DNA of 64,000 bases from Verrucomicrobiota bacterium (lineage in GTDB: Bacteria; Verrucomicrobiota; Verrucomicrobiia; Opitutales; Opitutaceae). Location of the stretch: positions 124,001 through 188,000 of the forward strand of contig JAEWKR010000021.1 in assembly GCA_023457715.1 (NCBI GenBank), written 5' to 3'. Shown piece after piece: positions 35,052-42,253 of the stretch; the first letter of the stretch is position 1; each line of letters starts with the position of its first letter. A program made the position numbers and the translations under genes. The notes under the pieces were generated by a model that saw only the letters and a program-made list of their open reading frames with translations, was not told where the DNA came from and did not search any database.

Positions 35052-36383
35052 TCAAAACGGCCAGACGTGGAAAAACTGCAGGAAGAAGACCGCGGCCACG
35101 GCGTAGCCCACCGGCGTCAGCCGCTTCGGCTCGCCCGTTGCGAGGGCGAGGAGCGCCGCCGAGATGAGGCCGAAGCCGATGCCTTCCGCGATGCTGAACG
35201 TCAGCGGAATGGCGAGAATGGTCAGCACCGCCGGTGCCGCCACGCGGAAGTCCGCCATCTCGATCTCGGTGACCGACTGCATCATGAACACCCCCACGAT
35301 CACCAGCGCCGGAGCCGTCGCGACCGCGGGGATCGCGAGGATCAGGGGCGTGAAGCACAAGGCGAGGAGCATCAGGAGCGCCGTCACGATCGTGGATAAA
35401 CCCGTGCGCCCGCCCGCCTCCACCCCCGAGGCGGACTCGATGTAGCTGACGACGGTCGAGGTGCCGAACAGCGCGCTCAGCAGGGTGGCGGTCGAATCCG
35501 CCAGCAACGCGCGTCCCGCCTTGGGCAGCGTCCCGTCCGGCTGCAGCAGCCCGGCGCGCTTGGTCACGCCAATCAGGGTGCCGAGATTGTCGAACATATC
35601 GACGAGCAGCAGGGTGAGGATCAGCGGGAGCGCCACGCGGAACGCGTCCGCATTCGTGAGAAAGTTGAAGGTCAGCTTGAGCAGGACGGGCGCGGGCGAC
35701 TCCGGCAGCGCCAGCCACTGTGAAGGCAGCGCGGTCACCTTCCCGCCCTCCGGCGTCGACACAAACAGGCCCGCGATCGTGACGACGATCATGCTGACGA
35801 CGATTGCCCCCGGAATCCGCCGCGCGACCAGCACCGCGGTCAGCACGATGCCGCCGAAACACAACGCCACCGGGCCGGTGGCAAAATCGCCGTGCGCCAC
35901 ATACGTCGCCGGGTTCGCCACCACGACGCCGCCGTTCTTCAGCCCGATGAAGGCGATGAACAGACCGATCCCGCAGGTGATGGCGATCTTCAGCGGGTGC
36001 GGAATCGCCGCGATGATCTTTTCCCGCACCCCCGTGAGCGAGAGCACGAGGAAGATCACCCCGTTCACGAACACCATCCCCAGGGCCTCGGTCCACGGCA
36101 CGTTCTGCCCGAGGCAGATCGAAAAGGTGAAGAACGCATTGATGCCCATCCCCGGCGCCAGTGCGATCGGGTAATTGGTCATCAAGGCCATGATGATCGT
36201 CGCCAGCGCGGCCGTGAGCGCGGTGACGGTCACCAAGGCGCCCTTGTCCATCCCCGTGTTGGCCAGGATCGCCGGATTGACCGCGAGGATGTACGCCATC
36301 GCCGCAAACGTGGTGAAACCCGCCTGCACCTCGCGCATCGGCGAGGAGTGGTGCTGATCGAGGGCAAAGAAGCGTTTGAGCAT
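35052..36383 (-). CDS. NCS2/AzgA-type purine permease
   Basis: A 443-residue membrane transporter with about 12-14 helices. Family marks include AGFTTFAAMAYILAVNPAIL near the N-terminus, PGMGINAFFTF in helix 3, VDMFDNLGTLIGV and GTSTVVSYIESASGVEAGGRTGL, the substrate and proton motifs of the AzgA (adenine, guanine, hypoxanthine) branch, comparable to PbuG/YicO. It should import purine bases with protons across the inner membrane. The gene is convergent with the amidohydrolase gene, separated by 80 bp. Adenine/guanine/hypoxanthine specificity is inferred from motifs. Confidence 0.9.
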   Translation of the reverse strand: MLKRFFALDQHHSSPMREVQAGFTTFAAMAYILAVNPAILANTGMDKGALVTVTALTAALATIIMALMTNYPIALAPGMGINAFFTFSICLGQNVPWTEALGMVFVNGVIFLVLSLTGVREKIIAAIPHPLKIAITCGIGLFIAFIGLKNGGVVVANPATYVAHGDFATGPVALCFGGIVLTAVLVARRIPGAIVVSMIVVTIAGLFVSTPEGGKVTALPSQWLALPESPAPVLLKLTFNFLTNADAFRVALPLILTLLLVDMFDNLGTLIGVTKRAGLLQPDGTLPKAGRALLADSTATLLSALFGTSTVVSYIESASGVEAGGRTGLSTIVTALLMLLALCFTPLILAIPAVATAPALVIVGVFMMQSVTEIEMADFRVAAPAVLTILAIPLTFSIAEGIGFGLISAALLALATGEPKRLTPVGYAVAAVFFLQFFHVWPF

Positions 36384-36581
36384 GCGAGGGGCCTGGACGC
36401 AGGGGGGAGGTCGAATTCAGCAACCCGCCTGGCCTGACCGGAGAAACAATCCAACACCCCCGCTGCGCCCCGCGAGTCGGAAAGCGCCCGAGGCACGGTC
36501 CGGCGGCATTTTCGAGGCGGTGCCCCGGATTCCGCAATTTTCGAGCAGACTCGATCCGAGGCCTCCGCGAGACTGGGACAA

Positions 36582-36923
36582 ATGACCTTAGGCCAGATCG
36601 CCGGTGTCCTGCCGGCCATAGTCTTTCCCACCGCCACCGCGCTCCAGTTGCTTCGCACCCTGCGGACCGATTCCGCCGCCGGAGTGAGCATCTCGAGCTG
36701 GACCATGTTCGGGGTGGCGAATGTCGCCCTGTACCTCTACACCGGCCGCTATACGGAATGGCAGGCCATCTCGGGGCTGCTGCTCACGGCGGTCCTCGAC
36801 TTCGCCATCGTCGGGGTGGCGCTGGTGGGACGGTCCACCCGCAGGACGGCGGCGACGGGGACTTGCAGCGCGACGGGAAAGTCGCAGGCTGCGGCGCATG
36901 AGCGCGAAGAAAAAAACGGCTAG
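36582..36923 (+). CDS. SemiSWEET/PQ-loop-like small membrane protein
   Basis: A 113-residue protein with three membrane helices in the first 85 residues (IAGVLPAIVFPTATALQLL, SSWTMFGVANVALYLYTG, ISGLLLTAVLDFAIVGVAL) and a charged tail. The helix count, the P-T-A-T turn in helix one and the LRTDSAAGVS loop match bacterial SemiSWEETs, which dimerise to carry sugars, although the usual PQ pair is PT here. The last 26 bases overlap the next gene. The role may be solute transport or membrane assembly. Confidence 0.55.
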   Translation: MTLGQIAGVLPAIVFPTATALQLLRTLRTDSAAGVSISSWTMFGVANVALYLYTGRYTEWQAISGLLLTAVLDFAIVGVALVGRSTRRTAATGTCSATGKSQAAAHEREEKNG

Positions 36924-37152
36924 CGCGAAACCGGCCGCCAGCCCGGCGCCCGCAACTCCCGACTCTGCCGGCACCGTGACGGCCGTCGCGCCCGAGCCGG
37001 CGTGGATCGACCACGCGGATCCGAAACGGCGCACCTGGGGTCGGATCGTGCTCGTCGCGCTGTGGCTTTACGTCCTCGCCCTCTGGCTCCTCGCGCTCGA
37101 CCAGACGTTCGACTGGGGCATCTTCGGCCCGAAGGTGCCGGCCACGCTCTGA
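36898..37152 (+). CDS. Small single-pass membrane protein
   Basis: An 84-residue protein starting MSAKKKTASAKPAAS. A Lys/Ala/Pro-rich 50-residue N-terminus is followed by one helix (IVLVALWLYVLALWLLAL, about 49-66) and a short tail DQTFDWGIFGPKV. It begins inside the 3' end of the SemiSWEET-like gene and is probably translated with it. I do not recognise a family. Confidence 0.6.
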   Translation: MSAKKKTASAKPAASPAPATPDSAGTVTAVAPEPAWIDHADPKRRTWGRIVLVALWLYVLALWLLALDQTFDWGIFGPKVPATL

Positions 37153-37205
37153 GGAACGGGTTCGGGGATCAGCGTTCTGAGTTCAGGTCGGGATTCCGAG
37201 CTCGC

Positions 37206-37814
37206 ATGACGTTCCTCATCCTCGCCGCCATCGTCCTCAGCAGCTGTTTCGCCGCGGATCATCCCTTCTTCGAATCGCGGCACGTCGCGGCGGACGATCG
37301 CCTTGTCGGCGAATACCGCGATGCGGAGACCGGGACCGTCACGACCGTGGCCGCCACCCGAACCCGCGGGCGATACCGGGTCATCCTGCAGGAAAACGGT
37401 GCGCGCTCGGTTTACGTGGCGACCCATTTCCGCGCCGGCAACCGCACCTTTCTCGACCTGGCCGCCGAACCGGTCGATCCCGTGCTGCCTCCGGACGCCG
37501 AGGCCCCCGTGACCCAGGTTGTCCGGCGGCTCCTGGGCGGCGGCCGGCACGTCGTCCTGCGCGTCCAGGCCACGCCGCAACAGCTGCTGGTGTGGTCACC
37601 GACGGCCCTCTCGATCAATGCCCTGCTTGCGCGGGAGCCCGCGCTGGTGCCGCGGATCGAACACCAGGTGCTGCGGGTCTTCCCCGCGTCCAGCGCGCAA
37701 CTGCACGCGATGCTTGAGCGCCAGGCGCAGGACGACGCGCTTTTCAGCCAGGAACTGGTGCTGATAAAATCCGCGCCCACCCGGCGCACGCCCTCGCGCC
37801 CCTCGCAACGGTAG
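37206..37814 (+). CDS. Putative lipoprotein of unknown function
   Basis: A 202-residue protein. The N-terminus MTFLILAAIVLSSCFA has a lipobox-like VLSSC at residues 10-14, so Cys14 may be lipidated and the protein held in the envelope. Two related beta-rich halves are suggested by TGTVTTVAATRTRGRYRV and APVTQVVRRLLGGGRHVVLR. It follows the small membrane protein by 53 bp and converges with the SNF2 gene. I see no catalytic motif. Confidence 0.6.
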   Translation: MTFLILAAIVLSSCFAADHPFFESRHVAADDRLVGEYRDAETGTVTTVAATRTRGRYRVILQENGARSVYVATHFRAGNRTFLDLAAEPVDPVLPPDAEAPVTQVVRRLLGGGRHVVLRVQATPQQLLVWSPTALSINALLAREPALVPRIEHQVLRVFPASSAQLHAMLERQAQDDALFSQELVLIKSAPTRRTPSRPSQR

Positions 37815-37841
37815 CCCCGGCCCGGCGGGTCGTTCCCGGAA

Positions 37842-40613
37842 TCAGTCGATCGTGTAGGGTTCCTGCGGCTCCTCCGACTCCGAGGGAGCGGTGAGCGCGA
37901 CCAGACTCTTGAGCGAGGAAAAGTGCTGGCTCAGGTCGAAGTCGCCGCCGAGGCCGCCGATGAGCTTGTCGAAGAGATCCTTCTTCGAGGCCTTGAGCGC
38001 CTGGATGCGTTCCTCGATCGTGCCGGCCGTGATCATGCGGTAGACGAAGACCGTATTGGTCTGGCCGATGCGGTGCACGCGGTCCACCGCCTGGGCCTCC
38101 ACCGCCGGATTCCACCACGGGTCCAGGAGGAAGACGTAATCCGCCGCGTGCAGCGTGATGCCCGTGCCGGCGGCCTTCAGCGAAACCAGCATCGCCGCCG
38201 CGCCGTTCGCGTTCTGGAACGATTGCACCGGTTTCAGACGGTCCAGGGTCATCCCGGTCAGTTCGAATCGCGGCAGTTCCGGGAAGTGCTTGATCAGCGC
38301 CTCGCGCACCCGGTCCAGCAGCATGACGAACTGCGAGAAGATCACGACCTTGTGCCCGCTGCCGATCACCTCGGTCAGCTTCTCCATCAGGAGATTGATC
38401 TTGCCGGAGTCGCTCAGCGGGGCCTTGAGCCACGGCAGCATGTCCGGATCGCAGCAGGTCTGCCGCAGGCGGGTGAGCAGCGCCAGGAAGCCGAAGGACT
38501 TCTCGCGCATCGCCGCGCCGACGTCGTCGCCCAGCCGCTCGAGCCCCTCGCTGCAGATGCGCGCGTACTCGGTGCGCTGCACGTCGGTCAACGGGCAGCT
38601 CAGCTCCATCTCGACCTTCTGCGGGAGTTCCTGCGCCACCTCGTTCTTGGTGCGGCGCAGGATGAAGGGGGCGAGTTGCGCCCGCAGACGGTGCAGCGTG
38701 CCCTCGCGGTCCGCCGTCAGCGCGGCCTCGAAGGTGCTGCGCGAACCGAGCAGGCCCGGCAGGAGGAAACGGAAAATGCTCCAGAGATCGAGCTGGCGGT
38801 TCTCCAGCGGCGTGCCCGTGAGCACGATCCGATGGGTGGACCGGACCGCAAAGCAGGTCTGCGTGATCTTGGCGTCGGGGTTCTTGATGAACTGCCCTTC
38901 GTCGAGCACCGCATAACCGAATTCGACGGCGTCGAGCAGCGCGCGATGCTTCCGGAGCTGCGTGTAGCTGGCCAGCCACACCACCGGATCCTTCCGCTGG
39001 GTGAAATCGTGGCCGGTCTTCAACACGTCGACGGGCAGATGGGGGAAGAACTTTGCAATCTCCTCGCGCCACACCGGCACGACGCTGGCGGGGCACACGA
39101 TCAGGTGCGGCCGGTCCGGCACCGGGCGCGTGGCCAGAAGCGACAACACCTGGAGCGTCTTGCCCAGGCCCATCTCGTCCGCGAGCAGGCCATGACAACC
39201 GACTTCACAGAGATGGTGCATCCACTCGACACCGCGGCGCTGATACGGGCGGAGCAGCTCGGGAACGTTCGGCGGCGTGGGCGAGGGAGCCAGCACGGAT
39301 TGCCGCCACGCTTCGATCTCCGGGGAAAGCGTCAGCTTCAGACGCGACTCGTTGAAGAGCGAAAAGATGAGGTAGGGGGAAACCGGACCGCCGTCGACGG
39401 CTCCGGGACCTTGCGTCTCGGCCACGTTTTTCTGCCACGCGCTGAAGCTTTCCCACTTTTCGGCGGGGAGTGAGACGATGCCCAGACTCGGCAGGATGAC
39501 CGGCTGGCCTCCCTTTTTCAGCAGGGCGTTGACTTCCGTGTCCGTCAGCATCCGTTCGCCGGCGCGGAAGATCCACCGCAGGTTCAGCGACGTGCCCACC
39601 CCCGCGCGACCCGACGAACCCGGCGCGGCCTTTTCGGCGACCGCCTCGATTTCCACCAACCGGGTCCCCTTGAGCAGATTCGCCGCCTTGTCGTCGAGTT
39701 CGACGGCAAACAGCTTCCGCCAGGCAGGGAGGACCGTCTTGAGGAAATTCGGGATCTCGACCAGCGACTCCATCACGTACACCCCGGTGTCCTGATGGTA
39801 GACGAAGTGGGCTTTGCGCGCATACGCGGCGAGACCGATCAGCTTTGCGCGTTCACTGGAAGTGACATGCCCGTTGCCGCTCGCGTGCGCCTCCGGCCCC
39901 AGGGCCGCATGCTTGGTCTTCTTATCGGCGTCCAGCCACATCGCCTGGAAGGTCAGCCCGGCGGTCTTGGTCTTGAACACGAGCAGCAGGGTGCGGGTGG
40001 AGGCCGCGGCAGGCGTCGGGCCGGCGGCGGCCGCGGGCGCGACCGTGGAAGCTGCAGGACCCGCGCCATGACCGGCGGCGGCTGCCCCCAGGCCAATGCC
40101 GGCGGCGCGGCGCGCCGCTCCCAGACCGATGCCGTGATTCGCGGAACGCACCGTGGGCGCCGCGGGCGCAGCTGCGGCGGCGTGACGCGGAGCGGCCGAA
40201 GGGGGGCGCGACTCGTGAACACCGTGAGCGTGACTGCCCGCCGGCGGATGCGCCACCTTCGGGGCATCACCGGGCAGCGGGGAGATTTCGTCGGCCACCA
40301 ATTCCTCGATCTCGTGCAGGCCGGCCACCGCCAGGGCGTGCGCGAGCTGTTCGTCGGCGGAGGACGACCGCACGGTGAGCTTGTCGCCCTGGAATTCGAT
40401 CACTGCGTACTCGTCGCGCTTGTCGACCCTTCGATGTACAATCGCGTCGTGGTCAGTGAGTTCCAATTCCCGAACCTCGCCGTCGCGATAGATCTGACGG
40501 CCCAGTTCCAGCTGTTGTTCGCTGAAGGCGCCGGCCCAGTCGTCCTCGAGCCGATTAAACCAGAATTCGAGCGAATGCGGAGTGTAGACGCGCTTGGGTC
40601 CGTGCGACTGCAT
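37842..40613 (-). CDS. SNF2-family helicase-like ATPase
   Basis: A 923-residue Swi2/Snf2 ATPase. Residues 1-130 may be a nucleic-acid-binding SWIM-like region, 140-210 is an Ala/His/Gly-rich linker that looks disordered, and the core starts near 450 (LRPYQRRGVEWM). Motif I is DEMGLGKT, motif II LDEGQF (DEGQ for the usual DEAH), motif III LTGTPLENR, motif V LVSLKAAGTGITLHAADYV, shown as SLKAAGTGITLHAADYV, and motif VI DRVHRIGQTNTVFVYR. It moves along double-stranded DNA using ATP, in bacteria often near stalled RNA polymerase or in defence. I start it at the ATG at 40613; a TTG start 45 bases earlier is possible. There are no methyltransferase, nuclease or other defence neighbours. Confidence 0.9.
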   Translation of the reverse strand: MQSHGPKRVYTPHSLEFWFNRLEDDWAGAFSEQQLELGRQIYRDGEVRELELTDHDAIVHRRVDKRDEYAVIEFQGDKLTVRSSSADEQLAHALAVAGLHEIEELVADEISPLPGDAPKVAHPPAGSHAHGVHESRPPSAAPRHAAAAAPAAPTVRSANHGIGLGAARRAAGIGLGAAAAGHGAGPAASTVAPAAAAGPTPAAASTRTLLLVFKTKTAGLTFQAMWLDADKKTKHAALGPEAHASGNGHVTSSERAKLIGLAAYARKAHFVYHQDTGVYVMESLVEIPNFLKTVLPAWRKLFAVELDDKAANLLKGTRLVEIEAVAEKAAPGSSGRAGVGTSLNLRWIFRAGERMLTDTEVNALLKKGGQPVILPSLGIVSLPAEKWESFSAWQKNVAETQGPGAVDGGPVSPYLIFSLFNESRLKLTLSPEIEAWRQSVLAPSPTPPNVPELLRPYQRRGVEWMHHLCEVGCHGLLADEMGLGKTLQVLSLLATRPVPDRPHLIVCPASVVPVWREEIAKFFPHLPVDVLKTGHDFTQRKDPVVWLASYTQLRKHRALLDAVEFGYAVLDEGQFIKNPDAKITQTCFAVRSTHRIVLTGTPLENRQLDLWSIFRFLLPGLLGSRSTFEAALTADREGTLHRLRAQLAPFILRRTKNEVAQELPQKVEMELSCPLTDVQRTEYARICSEGLERLGDDVGAAMREKSFGFLALLTRLRQTCCDPDMLPWLKAPLSDSGKINLLMEKLTEVIGSGHKVVIFSQFVMLLDRVREALIKHFPELPRFELTGMTLDRLKPVQSFQNANGAAAMLVSLKAAGTGITLHAADYVFLLDPWWNPAVEAQAVDRVHRIGQTNTVFVYRMITAGTIEERIQALKASKKDLFDKLIGGLGGDFDLSQHFSSLKSLVALTAPSESEEPQEPYTID

Positions 40614-40858
40614 CACAAATAAAGGGTGCGACCGTAGAAAGTGAAACTCCGTGTGCAATCTCTAAGTTCGTCCCCGCGGGCCGGTACTGAAATGCTCTCT
40701 GTGACATAGATTTCGGCGAGTAATCGGGAAATTACCGTAGCCAAATCGCTGCGTCGCAGGCGGAGCGCCCCCACCGCGGGCCGCACGGGTGCGCGTGCCC
40801 GCTCCGCCTCTCCGAGGAAAGCCGGGGAAAGGGGTCCCCTTCACCGCCCGACAGACGT

Positions 40859-42139
40859 CTACCGCGGGGTCAGTTCCGCGCGCAGCACCCGCCAGGTTCG
40901 ATCCACCGCCCCCGCGTTGTCACGATGCCAGGCCACGGCTCCGGCGGCCAGGGCGTCGCGTTGCGCGGTGTCGTGGAGCAGCCTCGCGGCCGTCTCGGCC
41001 AGCGCCCGGGCATCGGTCACCTGCCGCGCCCCACCCCGCGCCATCAACTCCTCGGCGATGCGCGCAAAATTGGTCATCCCCGGGCCGAAGACGATCGGTT
41101 TGCCGAGGGCGGCGGCTTCCACCGGCGTCTGTCCTTCCGTATGCGGCGGCAGGCTCTTTCCGACGAACACCAGATCGGCGAGTTGCAGGAGCCGGCGGAG
41201 TTCCCCCGTTGTGTCCGCGACCGCCACATCCACCGGCTCGGGAGCCGGCCCGCGCGACCGAAAATGAAAGGCGAGCGCGCCTCGCCGCAGCATGCGCTCG
41301 ATGTCCATGCGGCGCTCCGCGTGCCGGGGCACCAGGACCAGGGCACACCCCACCCCGACGTCCTGGACCGCCCGCAGCGCGTTGACCAGCGCCTCCTCCT
41401 CGCCCGGCCAGGTGGACGCGCCCAACAGGACCAGCCCGGGACGGAGACCCAGTTCCTGCCGCAGCGCCGCCCTTTCGGCCGCCGCCAGGGGCGGGATCGC
41501 CACGTCGAGCTTGATGTTGCCGGTGGTGACGAGCCGGTCCGCCGGCACGCCCAGGCTCCGAAAACGCTGCTCGTCCTGAACGGAGCACGGCAGGAGGCGC
41601 GTGATCCCCCGGAGCATGAGGGGCGAGAGCCAGCGAAACCGTTGCATGCGCCGGAAGCTGCGGTCGGAAAGTCGCGCGTTGATGCACACCACGGGCACCC
41701 CGCGCCGGGCCGCCTGCGCGAGATGTTCGGGCCAACGCTCGCCTTCCGTGAGGATTGCCATGTCGGGAGCGATCCGCCGCCAGGCCCTCGCGCTGAAGAG
41801 CCACCAGTCGATCGGAAAGTAACCGATCGCCACCGTGAGCCCGCGATAGCGATCGTTCGCGAGGCGATAGCCGGTGCTGGTCGTGGTGGTCAGGTATACC
41901 TCGACTCCGTCGATGCGCAGCCGCTCCAGCAGCGGCGCGATCGCCAGCATCTCCCCCACGCTGACCGCCTGCAGCCATACCCGCCTGGACGCGGGTCGCC
42001 CGCGCGGAATTCGCGGCAGGCCGCCGAATCGATGGCTGAAATTCTCCGCGTAGCCGCCCCGCCGCCGCATGCGCAGCAGGTAACGCGGCGCGAGCACCAG
42101 CAGCGCCGGGACGAAGAGCAGCCGATAGAACCAAAGCAT
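40859..42139 (-). CDS. waaA: 3-deoxy-D-manno-octulosonic acid (KDO) transferase
   Basis: A 426-residue glycosyltransferase (GT30) that adds KDO to lipid A precursor at the inner membrane. An N-terminal anchor (LWFYRLLFVPALLVLAPRYLL, about 2-21) is followed by the two Rossmann lobes. Key motifs are SVGEMLAIAPLLERL, TEGERWPE (catalytic Glu; ETEIWP in E. coli), PRHAERR and VGKSLPPHTEGQTPVEAAALG. Two positions differ from most enzymes: GASTWPGEE for the usual GSTHxGEE and HTEGQTPVEAAALG for GGHNPLEPAA. The gene is alone on its strand and divergent from the M16 protease across 114 bp. It confirms a Gram-negative envelope with LPS. Confidence 0.93.
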   Translation of the reverse strand: MLWFYRLLFVPALLVLAPRYLLRMRRRGGYAENFSHRFGGLPRIPRGRPASRRVWLQAVSVGEMLAIAPLLERLRIDGVEVYLTTTTSTGYRLANDRYRGLTVAIGYFPIDWWLFSARAWRRIAPDMAILTEGERWPEHLAQAARRGVPVVCINARLSDRSFRRMQRFRWLSPLMLRGITRLLPCSVQDEQRFRSLGVPADRLVTTGNIKLDVAIPPLAAAERAALRQELGLRPGLVLLGASTWPGEEEALVNALRAVQDVGVGCALVLVPRHAERRMDIERMLRRGALAFHFRSRGPAPEPVDVAVADTTGELRRLLQLADLVFVGKSLPPHTEGQTPVEAAALGKPIVFGPGMTNFARIAEELMARGGARQVTDARALAETAARLLHDTAQRDALAAGAVAWHRDNAGAVDRTWRVLRAELTPR

Positions 42140-42195
42140 GGGACGCCCCAAGTGCGGGCGGGTCCGTCCCGGTCGGCAAGGAAGAACCGCGCCGT

Positions 42196-42217
42196 CACTT
42201 TCCCTTTCCCTTCCCTT
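42196..42217 (+). repeat. Short pyrimidine hexamer tract
   Basis: CACTTTCCCTTTCCC followed by TTCCCTT lies in the divergent waaA/M16 gap. The complementary strand reads GAAAGTG and GGGAAA, the units found at 10209-10268 and 59872-59970. Confidence 0.6.
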
Positions 42218-42253
42218 GCGGCTTTCCCCGGCTGTGCCTTCTTGATCGGAAGT

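Noticed and set aside
37842..40613. SNF2 gene as part of an anti-phage defence island
   Set aside because: Neighbours are a lipoprotein and waaA; no partner defence gene is present.
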